DNA from: Spinellus fusiger
Taxonomy: Eukaryota; Mucoromycota; Mucoromycetes; Mucorales; Phycomycetaceae
Length of the DNA stretch: 64,000 bases
Reading direction: 5' to 3'
Assembly (NCBI GenBank): GCA_025094145.1
Contig: JALLLS010000116.1
Location: 1 to 64,000 of the forward strand
How positions within the stretch are numbered: the first letter of the stretch is position 1; each line of letters starts with the position of its first letter. Below the pieces are notes generated by a model. The model ran no database searches. It had not been told where the DNA came from and worked only from the letters and a program-made list of their open reading frames with translations. The position numbers were made by a program, and so were the translations under genes. This document shows positions 21,293-30,772 of this stretch, one piece after another.

Positions 21293-21516
21293 AGTCTCTA
21301 TAGGCCTATGGAATGCCAATGGACTTCAACAGTCTATGGTATATGAAATTATGACCCACTCTCACTCTTTTACTATGCTATTCATTACAGAGACCTGGCT
21401 CCTCTCTCCCTCATTTTTCCCTACCTCATGAACACAGCTCCACACCTATGGAAAGCCTGTTGAGAACAGCTACCATGGCTCAATTGGTATCTGTGCTCTT
21501 ATCTCTCCTTCCTGTC
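21285..21516 (+). pseudogene. LINE ORF2 start of L4 (endonuclease N-terminus)
   Basis: It begins MNRVSIGLWNANGLQQ, the same start as ORF2 of L2 and L3, with the endonuclease motif FITETWLLSPS. A stop at 21429-21431 breaks the frame, and an LTR replaces the rest from 21517. Confidence 0.75.
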
Positions 21517-22080
21517 TGTTGTGTTCTGACTTCAATCCAAAGATTCATCATGAATTGGTCAACATGAGTAGTTACTGTGACATTCAGAATACTCTATGAA
21601 AGCTTGAGTGCACACAAGTACCATAGTACATCTCTGTATCATCTCACTGATTGGTTGTAACTACAAATCACCTTCTAAAGCTCAGTGTACTATTGGACAC
21701 TTAACAAGAGCCATCTTCATTAATAACCCTAACAGAACAATATTGACCTATCAGAGTCAATTGAGTAAATACTTATGAGACACAACTCAATTTAATAGAA
21801 TAATTATATTAAATATAAAACTCATACTATTTTAAACAGTATATTACTTTCTGAACAACATTATTTTTTAAATTATAATTTTATTTAAAACTTTCCTTAT
21901 TTTATAATCAACAATATATATGAATAGAAAAAATATTATTTCTTTATGATAAAATTAAAATAATATTAGATATTTATCCATAATAATTAATAGTTCCAAT
22001 AATGGAGTGCTTATCCAATGAACCAACCATAAGGTAGAAACCACTGAAGGATAAGCACTTGTAAAAAGAATAAATAATTA
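21517..22080 (+). mobile_element. Solo LTR, family LTR-A, copy 4 (opposite orientation)
   Basis: It starts TGTTGTGTTCTGACTTC, the outer end seen in all LTR-A copies, and runs left to right. An AT-rich stretch of about 200 bp (21790-21990) is not in the other copies. The far end is eroded near 22080 (CACTGAAGGATAAGCACTTGTAAAAAG). Confidence 0.7.
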
Positions 22081-22148
22081 CAAAATCACATTAAACTATA
22101 TCATAGATGAATCAATTCAAATCATAAAAATAGTAATTAAGGTATTAC

Positions 22149-22221
22149 TGCCACGAGTGTGGATTGAACACACGACCTTTAGATCTTCAGTCTAACGCTC
22201 TCCCAGCTGAGCTATCGCGGC
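22149..22221 (-). tRNA. tRNA-Phe (anticodon GAA)
   Basis: 73 nt on the minus strand. Acceptor GCCGCGA / TCGTGGC, discriminator A, A box TAGCTCAGCTGGG, anticodon loop CTGAAGA with GAA, T arm TGTGTTCAATCCACA. LTR-C copy 3 starts 12 bp upstream of its 5' end. Confidence 0.95.
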
Positions 22222-22233
22222 ATTTCTCTTTCT

Positions 22234-22622
22234 TGTCGTTCCCTAATTTATAAAGAATAGTTTTAAGCCCAGAGGTATGTGCACAGAGTGGAATAGCTAG
22301 TGGTTCTTGGTTTGGACTGAAGCCCACATAGATCAAAGAGGAAGAATAAAAGAGAAGATAGAAGATAATATTTATTTATTGAATTCACTTGATTATTTAT
22401 ACTAAATTCTACAGTGTACAATTGCACATACATGTCTTGGCTTTATGTTCTCTTCACAGTGAACATGTTAAGCCAAGACACTATATTGCATTAGCATTTA
22501 TCTTATTAATTATATTATATTATCTGTGTGTATCCACACAGGATAATGTGTCTTCCAAAAAGGGAAGACATGTGCAGCCAATAGTATTACTCTATTTGAC
22601 AGGACAGTGTCTAGCACGGACA
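22234..22622 (-). mobile_element. Solo LTR, family LTR-C, copy 3
   Basis: 389 bp on the minus strand, from TGTCGTTCCC (outer end, at 22234) to GCACGGACA at 22622. The order tRNA / LTR-C / LINE 5' end is the mirror image of the arrangement at 12556-13566. Poly(A) and TATA-like signals are as in the other copies. Hairpin at 22549-22570. Confidence 0.75.
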
Positions 22623-22805
22623 TCTTTCTGCTAAAGATCACTTTTTTTCAAAATTTGTAAGTTCAATCCAAAAATTCAAAAACGTCCATCCATCACCAAA
22701 ACACTGCATCCATCTTCAAATACTATCCACCCATCAACATCACCCACCTCCCTACCTACTGTCCAAGTTTCAGGTCTACACCACTTGAATAGCAGTAGAT
22801 ACACC

Positions 22806-23741
22806 ATGTTTACCAATTCTGCTGAACAACAGCATAGTGCTTTGACCCAGGCTGAGATCGTTTCGGCCCTTCAATCTCTGAGCTCAGAAATAGCTCAGTT
22901 AAAACAGCAGCAACAGCAGCAACAAAGACTGGAGGCATTTGAGGCCATCATGGAAGAGAACATAAGGCTCAAGGCAACCATCACAGCCTTACAGGCTGAG
23001 ATAAGTGCACTCAAGGCACCAACACCAGCAGCACTGGCAACTGTCACTTCTAAAGTGATACAGAGCAGAGAAATTGACACAGACCATTCTCTGCCAATAG
23101 TAAAGGACTCTTCTTGGGCCACAGTGGCCAAGAAACACATCCCAGCACCCTCCAAATGCCCCCAGACATCAGCAAGACATGTTGCAGCTGCTTCACATGC
23201 CTTCACCATCCAGGAAGGTGAAAAAGGATACACTTATGTGTATATTCCACATAGCAGATGAATGAACCATCCAGAAGTGCGTAAGCTTCTCAGAACCCTT
23301 GGCTTTGACACTGGATGTATCCTGGATGTCTCCTTCCCAGCAAGATCAGTCATTGGTCTTCTTGTTTACCTACAATATGTACCAGATGTCACAGCCCTCT
23401 TAGAAAAGGCTAGTGTTACTATCTACAAGGACTTTGATCCCAGAGACCCAAAACACTTGGCAGACCCCAAGTACAAAGACTTCTCAAAGGAAGACCTCTC
23501 ACTGAAAGCCATGCACATTCACCAGAAAAGATGCCTGCAGGCCATTGAATATATGAGACCCCACACTGCACACTCTGTAGCCACCATCTTTGCTGAGATG
23601 GGTTGGATTAGTGAGTCCCAGATTCCTGAGAACCCCCACAAGAGAAAAGTGTATGAAGACAGGGATGATCCAAAAACTGCATTCAAGTGTCCATATGAAG
23701 ATATGAACATGGATGAACCCTCACAAGACATCACCTTATGA
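22806..23741 (+). pseudogene. LINE ORF1 of L3, one premature stop
   Basis: It starts at the conserved ACCATG. The coiled coil with KQQQQQQQRLEAFEAIMEE is at about residues 35-70, and a basic linker follows. A TGA at 23259-23261 replaces the Cys codon of the GRCMNCPE motif seen in L2, and the rest stays open to 23741. Apart from that stop it is close to the intact L2 version. Its last codon overlaps the ORF2 ATG by 4 nt. Confidence 0.75.
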
Positions 23742-24665
23742 ATAGAGTCTCATTAGGCTTATGGAATGCCAATGGGCTCCACCACACTATGATCCATAAT
23801 ATTTTAAGACACTCACACTCATTTCATATGCTTTTCATTACAAAAACCTGGCTTCTCTCTCCTTCATGCCTCCCAACCTCCTGGACCCAGTTCCACACAT
23901 ATGGCCTACCAGTTGATGGAAATTACCATGGCTCTATGGGTATATGTGCCCTCATTTCTCCCTCCTGTCCTTTCCCTGTCACTCACCTACCTATGCCTTC
24001 TCCCTATGCCCTGAGTGTCCAAGTTAGATCACTCAGAATTGTATGTCTCTACCTTCCCCCCTCTCTATCTCTTGAAGAAGCTTTTGGTATTCTGGACTCT
24101 ATTCCTTTGACAGAAGACACCATTATCTGTGGTGACCTCAATGCAAGGATGGGTGTACTAGTAGGAGATCATTCTACAAACACTCATGGTACTGCTCCGG
24201 GATCATGGCTAGAAGATCAAAATCTTCATCTCTATAACAGTATGCATGTATATGGTGTGCCAACCTACCTCACATATCAAAACAACCAACAGCACAGCAG
24301 TATCATTGACATGTTTATCTCCAATTGCCAGTTCACCAATGTCACCATGGATATACAGACAGAGCTGTCTCTCAGTTCTGATCATAAGCTTATCCACTTT
24401 GCTTTTGACTATGGCATGGCTGAATTCCCACTACCACCACCACCTCTGAGAAAGACATGGAACTTGTCTTGCTTGAAAGAGCCTGATATTGCAAGGCTGT
24501 ATTTACAAAAGTTCAGATTATTCACACATGATCTGTCTTCTAGATTAACATCACTTGTAGCAGAGCCTCCACCATCATGCCCAGACTTTGACACTCTCAA
24601 TGAACAGTTCAATAGCTGTGTTTACAGTGCCCTAGATGATTCTGTTGGTAGGAAATCAGCAAGGC
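23738..24665 (+). pseudogene. LINE ORF2 of L3, endonuclease part only
   Basis: Open for about 309 codons until LTR-A. Endonuclease motifs are in order: LWNANGLHH, FITKTWLLSPS (the usual E of ITETW is K here), TIICGDLNARMGV, SSIIDMFIS and SSDHKLIHFAF. The Lys at the metal-binding Glu position would be expected to disable the nuclease. RT is missing. Confidence 0.75.
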
Positions 24666-25320
24666 TGAGATTGTTTGGACAGGTAGATTAATGAGACTGA
24701 ACAAAGATAATTTTTATTGAGTAAAGAAAGGTTCACTATTTATACTTTTGGTGGGTGCTTATCCTTCAGTGGCTTCTACCTTATGGTAGGATAATCTATT
24801 CTACCTTATGGTAGTTATGATAGTCAACCTTATGGCTGCTTCACAATTACAACTAAATGGTTGGTGGGGACATTCTACTTTATGGTAGAATTCACTCTCT
24901 TTGACCTTATGGTTGGTGTCTATATTACTACCTTATGGTAGTATTAATAGCTGCCACCTTATGGTTGGCTCATATGTTTTACTTAGTTGTAGTATTATTA
25001 GATTCAACCCTATGGTTGGTTCCTGGGATAGGCACTCCATTATTGAAACCATTAATTATTATGAGTCTTTACTCAATTGACTCTGATAGGTCAATATTGT
25101 TCTGTTAGGGTTATTAATGAAGATGGCTCTTGTTAAGTGTCCAATAGTACACTGAGCTTTAGAAGGTGATTTGTAGTTACAACCAATCAGTGAGATGATA
25201 CAGAGATGTACTATGGTACTTGTGTGCACTCAAGCTTTCATAGAGTATTCTGAATGTCACAGTAACTACTCATGTTGACCAATTCATGATGAATCTTTGG
25301 ATTGAAGTTGGAACACGACA
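24666..25320 (-). mobile_element. Solo LTR, family LTR-A, copy 5 (longest)
   Basis: 655 bp from TGAGATTGTTTGG to GAACACGACA. It has the fullest set of the internal ACCTTATGGTAG / CTTATGGTTGGT units (24775-25020), which explains the length differences among copies. No target duplication. Confidence 0.75.
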
Positions 25321-25586
25321 CTGCTTTCCAAAAATAGATGTCTTGTCATTTGTGTCCCTGAGCAACTAGAAAGGAGAATGACAAAAGGTAGTGGTGATGC
25401 ATGAGCAACACAGAATACTACAAAGCATTATGTCATTGACACTCTTGCAGCATATCAGCAAATGTATACCTGACATCATATCTTATAGTAGTAGAATATT
25501 AAGAGAAAATAAGTATAAAAGAAGTGTACATTTGAATGAATAAAGAGCAGAATTTAACTACACGTTAACTGGCCAGATTCCTTTGA
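25321..25586. other. Repeat debris, possible LTR piece
   Basis: No gene. AAGTATAAAAGAAG (25511) and GAATGAATAAAGAG (25535) in plus orientation look like the promoter and poly(A) part of another LTR, but no second copy is present in the window to define it. Confidence 0.4.
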
Positions 25587-25855
25587 TATTGTTTGAAATC
25601 CTTAAGCAAAAGTGTACTGTTTGGAATAATAAGATTATATTTCTCAAAAATGCAAAGGGTGCATTTCTTCTCACTATTTATGCTAATCTACATTTTACAT
25701 ATATGGAATAACTATAATAGGTTCTACAAGAATAGGTGGTCAAGCCCCCTATTCTCAATAATATCTAAGATCAAAGACAACAAGGTACACTGCTTGTACC
25801 TTTGAGAAATATATCTTTTATTATCACAAGTACCCCTTTTGCTTAGTTTTTGAAC
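25587..25855. mobile_element. Two LTR-E pieces in inverted orientation
   Basis: 25587-25750 is LTR-E on the minus strand (AAATCCTTAAGCAAAAGTG to CAAGAATAGGTGGTC). 25752-25855 contains a second piece on the plus strand (CCTTTGAGAAATATATCTTTTATT ... CCCCTTTTGCTTAG). A plus-strand copy of the first piece is at 26305-26478, and another member is at 55113-55278. Confidence 0.6.
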
Positions 25856-25856
25856 A

Positions 25857-25968
25857 CTATGTTACTTGTGTGCACTCAAGCTTTCATAGAGTATTCTGAA
25901 TGTCACAGCACACTACTTGTGTTGACCTATTCATAAAGAATCTTTGGATTGAAGTCAGAACACAACAA
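25857..25968 (-). mobile_element. LTR-A fragment, copy 6
   Basis: CTATGTTACTTGTGTGCACTCAAGC through to GTCAGAACACAACA, that is, the outer 110 bp of LTR-A. It is joined directly to an LTR-B fragment. Confidence 0.7.
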
Positions 25969-26060
25969 GGATGCTTGATAATAATGGCCTGTTCTGTAGA
26001 CTTTAATATGCAGTGTATTAACTATGAATTATGTTGTAGAAAGGAGATGACTTAATGTAA
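25969..26060 (-). mobile_element. LTR-B fragment, copy 3
   Basis: Matches 18481-18580 of LTR-B copy 2 (AGGATGCTTG ... GTTGTAGAAAGGAGA) with small differences. Both ends are missing. Together with the LTR-A piece it forms a chimeric junction. Confidence 0.7.
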
Positions 26061-26304
26061 TGGTTGACACATTCCAGACTTGGAATCTGTAGAAGAAAAT
26101 CCATTGGATCATGGGATTGACATCTAGACAAAGAACAAAGAGTGTTGTAAAGCAGACTACAGTAGATAGAAAGAGAAAAACACATAGAAGGAAAACTACT
26201 AGTGGATCGATAGCAGAAGACTAGTATAGATAAGAGAAGATATATATACAATAAAGAGGATTTTCCTCTAGCCTATTTTATTATCAAGGCCTAGTGCTAT
26301 TCCT
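26061..26304. other. Spacer, possible unnamed LTR piece
   Basis: No gene. ATATATATACAATAAAGAGGATTTTCC (26240-26266) resembles an LTR promoter/poly(A) area. No second copy in the window. Confidence 0.35.
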
Positions 26305-26478
26305 ATTATTGAAAATAGGAGGCTCGACCACCTATTCTTGTAGAACCTATTATAGCCATTCCATATATGTAAAATGTATGTTAGCATAAATAGTGAGAAG
26401 AAATGCACCCTTTGCATTTTTGAGAAATATATCTTATTATTCCAAACAGTACACTTTTTGCTTAAGGATTTCGAACAA
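26305..26478 (+). mobile_element. Solo LTR, family LTR-E, copy
   Basis: From GAAAATAGGAGGCTCGACC to TTCGAACAACA. CATAAATAGTGAGAAG (26384) is the promoter-like part, then TTGAGAAATATATCTTATT and ACACTTTTTGCTTAAGGATT. Same as 25587-25750 reversed, and as 55113-55278 with more divergence. Confidence 0.6.
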
Positions 26479-26489
26479 CAGCAAACAGA

Positions 26490-26730
26490 TAGTGTTCAAA
26501 ATATAGAAACAAAAGGTGTGTTTGGTAATGTAAGAAGTATATTTCACAAAGCTTTTGATGTCTAATGAATCGCTAGCTTTTATACCTTTTCTACTTATCA
26601 TAATAGTCTATCTAAAAATACTAAAGCAATTTCTTCTGAAACATTTGCTAAGTCTTTCCATCACCCCAGCATGTTGAGTGTAAGAAGCTTCCTAATTTTC
26701 AATAATAGGAAGAACTTCAATGCTTTATTG
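26490..26730 (-). repeat. Repeat F, shared with 57570-57790
   Basis: CAAAAGGTGTGTTTGGTAATGTAAG, CACAAAGCTTT and CTTTTATACCTTTTCTAC recur with moderate divergence next to the Ty3 pol remnant at 57805. This makes it likely to be an LTR of that family on the minus strand. Ends not defined. Confidence 0.45.
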
Positions 26731-27633
26731 TAGGATGAGTTGTCTTGTTTTTATACTAAATTTTGAGTTCTATGATGATTACCTTACCCCTTAGTCCTAT
26801 GTGAGTTTTTGATCTCTGATGTAAACAGTTTCTCACAGAAGTCAGGAGATCCTGTCCACTTACAATATCAACTATATAAAAAAAACTTTGATAAGCATTT
26901 GTTTGGGCTATGTGGGCTACCAGTCATGGCCCATTACAAATAACAATTCTTCCCCCAAAGCAAAGCATATATTGCAAAATTCCCCCAGTGGGCCAATTGG
27001 CTACTAATTATTATTTTATTTTTCTTCTATTGTTGATATATTATAAATTATTAATACTTATCCAGCTTGATCTTTTTTTTTCTTTTCTTTTTTTTCTTAA
27101 TAATTATAAACGTTTCTCTTTAGTAAAACTCTTTCAGTAAACGTTTGTAAAGTCAGAGCTGTAATCCCTATTTCTACTACCCAACATCTGTCTGAAAATC
27201 ATCTCACTGCTGGAATTCATTTGAATCACAAGAATTAAAAGCATCTTATTGTTCTTATTTATTTTATCTTTGTTAAGTACCTTTCTAGCATGCTTAACCC
27301 TCCAACACCATTATGTCATAGACAACTCTTTCACAAGCTCTGCTAGTCTCTTTTATCTTAAAGTGCCCCTTGTTATACCTTCTAATAGAAATAAAATTTG
27401 TATTGTACATTTTGCACATTGTCATTTTGGCAAAATGAGAAAAGAAAAGTTAGTAAATTTTATTTCCTGACATATGAAATATTTGATTTGAAATATGAGC
27501 AATATTTTTTTCTTGGTTTGCACAAAAAAATAAATGAAAAGTGTAGTGTAATTTCATAGTAAATTTATTCTTTGACATTATACTAGTACTGGCATGTAAG
27601 AAAATGCATATGCTGTAAATAGATCTGTATACT
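26731..27633. other. AT-rich spacer downstream of RIX1
   Basis: No gene or repeat recognised. It ends in the probable 3' UTR of RIX1: a minus-strand AATAAA-like ATAAATTTA/TTTATT is present near 27525-27560. Confidence 0.5.
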
Positions 27634-30521
27634 CTAATTTTCCTCATCAGAGTCTGGTCCAGCCAGATCTATTTCTGGTATTTCCATTATATCATCCTCA
27701 TCTATAGTATCACATGAATAAGAGATATTTGACTGCAGTATGGGATTGAAAGGTTTGTTTTGTGCAATTTCCTCGACTATCGAGCTGTTTGTAGTTTTGC
27801 TGGATACATTTGTAGTCTTCTCAGAAATGACTATAGAATTCACTGCTGTTTCATTCATGTTTGGTGTAGATGACTTATCCAATAAAGAGAGAGTAGTAAT
27901 AGATTCATTTGTTTTCTTAACAGCGTTCCATGAGAATCCTGACTCAACATCATGAGTATCAGTAGATGATGGATCTTCAAGCTGAACAGAGCTAGATACA
28001 GTGGACAGTTCCTTAGTGTGCGCGTGTTGTAGAACACGTGTATCCAACATTGTTTGTTTTTGTTCATCTTCTGTAGCACTTCCTACTATAGCACTACCAA
28101 ATGCCTTTTCTTGTTTGGTAACCTTGCTTATGACAGGTTGTGGGGTAATTGTTGGTGTCTGATGCGATTCTGTAGTCAATAAAGTGACAGATGAAGGCTG
28201 AACTGGAGCACGTTGAATTGGAGGCAGACGAGGGTGAATAATAAGATCACACACACTTAAGCCATGTAGACAGATAGCTCTTAACTGTTGTACCCACCAT
28301 AGTAAGAAATCATAGATAATGACTGCTAAGCTTATTAGACTTACTTGTTGAGTCTGCTCGTTTACACCGGCAGTAAAAATCCGCATTGCATGAGGAAGAA
28401 TGCTTGCCTGTGTTTCAATTGGATGCATAACAGAGGCTAATAAGCAGTGATAAAGTCCTTGCTTGGCAAGAAGAAGCGACTCATTAGAAGTCTCAATCAT
28501 TTGTGTGATTTGAAGAATGGTTGTAAGCAGTACACTGTCAATAGAAGATCTCATTGTATTCTCCATTGAGAATCCATAAGTGGTAATGAGGTCTTGCAAT
28601 ACTTTAAGTGCAGCCAGTTGAATTCCTGAATCTGCTGCAGAAAGAGTACTTGTTACTGTCAAAGCATCTGAATTGGTTATCTCTAAGCGTCTCTTTTTTC
28701 CAGACTATTGATTATACTTAATGAATATTCTTTCTCCAAGTAGTATATTTAATTGACTCACCTTGTTTCCATGCGATGGCGCCATGACGTTTGTTTGTTT
28801 TGCTTCTGTAAGCTTTACATCTTCCAAGAGAATAGAATACAAAGGCTTAGCTATAGCACTGGCAAAAGTATGGCCACATTTTTGAAAGCACAATGATACA
28901 AGGTTGTATATAGAAATCTTTAATAGTCTATTGTAAATACATAAATTTAAGTCAACTCGATGGATAGATGTATAGATATTTACCTTTTCTGTTTGTAATC
29001 ACTTAATAGACGTAGTAAAAGACGAGAGAATAATTTACTATAGCGTATCATTTCTTGTCCAGATCTAATAGCAATGTGTGTTATTTTACAATCTTCTATT
29101 CTCTCTTATTATAGGCACTCTTTACCCGTAGAATATGCTTGCAAGTACTTTGTTTGCACCCAAATGTAACGATGGCAAGAATGACAAAAGAGAGTTGAAT
29201 TCTGCCTTTTCTTTGAATTCACGCATCTGAAAAGTATACATACCTATTCATTCTTTCATTCTCTTTCTTTCCCTTTTTTAAAACTGTTTACTCACCAAAG
29301 ATCCTTCATACACATTGTATATTCTGCATACAAGGTCTAAAAGATGGGTTACAGGCATAGGAACAGCTATACTTGTCTTTGTCCTAACATACATTGTCTA
29401 ACGTTTACTGTTTTTTGTTTGTTCTTCTATACCCTCCCTGTACTTACGAAGTAAATACTGTAATACATTTTTCAAGCATATGAACACGTCTCATTAACAC
29501 AGGGAATGCTTCTCTGTAATCCACTGAGAGGGGAGAGTATGAAAACCCTTCTAAGGCACCAAATCTCTCAAACTCTAAGTTTCCATGATTGTTAATACTT
29601 TTACTTTCTTTCTTATTCACCTTCATCCACTGTATCAAACAAGCGGTCAAGAGAAGCATGTACTGATCCAATAACTTGCAAAAGTGTCTTTTTCCATTGA
29701 TCCACCATATTGGCCTTAAGATTTGCCTGGTAAAGGGATGCCAAGCAGCGTGTAATTGCTTTTACTGTATCTTCATCAATGTATGTAGTACCATCCATAT
29801 GAGAAAGACAAATCTTTTGGCAATTGTCTACAGCATGTCGTGAGGCGGAAGGAAAAAATTCCATGTTGATGGTGAGTGCAACAAGTGCTGTAGCCTAATG
29901 GCAACCATAAATAGATGTAAGTGTCTTCAAAACACACCCAGCAACAAGAAAGGCTTACCAAAAGTTCACGGTTTTGGCTCAGTGATAAGAGTGCACTGTT
30001 AAATCTGCTCATATTAGGCGATGTAATTTCACGATGAAGCTCAGGTTTATCCGCAGTGTACTGGTAAATAAAAGAAAGAGTCTTGATAGCCTCTTTTTGA
30101 ACAATCACAGCCTCAGTTTTCTACCATGGTGGGTTTTAGTATCTGTTATATCGTATGCAGGGCAGCTCCCTTTATATTTATATATTACCAAAACAAGTCC
30201 AAGAAGTTGTGCACTCCATGTCTGTATATTAGCCACCAAAAGCATAGATGATTGCTCACAGGTTTCTCTAATAAGAGTAATAGCAGCACATTTAACAGCC
30301 ACATGCTTTGACTGCAAGAGAGCATTGAGTCGAACAGTCCACTTTCTAAAGACAGCTGCTTCTTCAGCATTCTCCTCGCTTGGTGAATAAGTAAGCAATT
30401 GATGACTGATAATTATCTCCAACACAAAAGGCAGGTTGAGTTCAATGGTGGTCTCTTCTGCTAAAAAGGCTGTCAAAACATGGCTTAGGAGCTGATACTG
30501 AGAGGTAGACATGTTTGACAT
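27634..30521 (-). CDS. RIX1: Pre-rRNA-processing protein RIX1/PELP1 family, spliced
   Basis: Multi-exon gene on the minus strand, starting MSNMSTSQYQLLSHV at 30521 (a second Met three codons in is possible). Exon 1 ends at 30189 (TTTTG|GTAATA). Later exons include 30120-29960, 29874-29630, 28893-28760 and the long last exon 28670-27634. The N-terminal helical-repeat part (KWTVRLNALLQSKHVAVKCAAITLIRE, WSAQLLGLVL) matches the RIX1 domain. The C-terminus is Ser/Thr-rich and ends in the acidic IPEIDLAGPDSDEEN, like PELP1/Rix1 tails. In yeast, Rix1 works with Ipi1 and Ipi3 in nuclear maturation of the 60S subunit. Exon limits in the middle are approximate. Assignment rests on motif memory. Confidence 0.7.
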
Positions 30522-30772
30522 TGTTCAGTAATGAAAGACCATGAAGAAATAAAAAAATAAAGAATTGTTAGTGAAAAAAAGCAGTCCGAAAGGAAGGCGG
30601 ATGTTTAAAAAGGCAGCATTTAAAGGATGAAAGGTTAGGTTGGCCTGCTAAATTCCATCAAGCCCTTCTTCTGTTACGGAAAATACATAGAATAGTGTTA
30701 TGCAAAGGATAGATATATCTCCTTAATATTATTTCATAGAATTCATTTTATAGTATTTCAAATAATAAGATT
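30522..30772. other. Intergenic region between RIX1 start and the MUN gene end
   Basis: About 250 bp between the RIX1 start codon and the stop of the next minus-strand gene. It must hold the RIX1 promoter. No clear TATA box. ATAATATTATTTCATAG (30725-30742) may be part of the 3' end of the upstream gene. Confidence 0.5.

Larger units (their letters stand above)
19604..21516 (+). mobile_element. LINE copy L4, interrupted and truncated
   Basis: Its 5' end (TTTCTGCTAAAGATTACTTTTTTT) is shared with L3 at 22625, which places the boundary near 19600-19604. It contains ORF1 split by LTR-A copy 3 (20194-20754) and the start of ORF2, which is cut off at 21517 by LTR-A copy 4. The exact 5' base is uncertain by a few nucleotides. 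Confidence 0.8.
22623..24665 (+). mobile_element. LINE copy L3, 3'-truncated
   Basis: 5' end TCTTTCTGCTAAAGATCACTTTTTTT, then a leader with CATCCATC repeats, ORF1 and the first part of ORF2. It is cut at 24665 by LTR-A copy 5, beyond which no LINE sequence resumes. Confidence 0.8.

Noticed and set aside
26018..26251. Minus-strand ORF MYIYLLLSILVFCYRS
   Set aside because: Starts in LTR-like AT-rich sequence and runs into an LTR-B fragment; low-complexity hydrophobic content.
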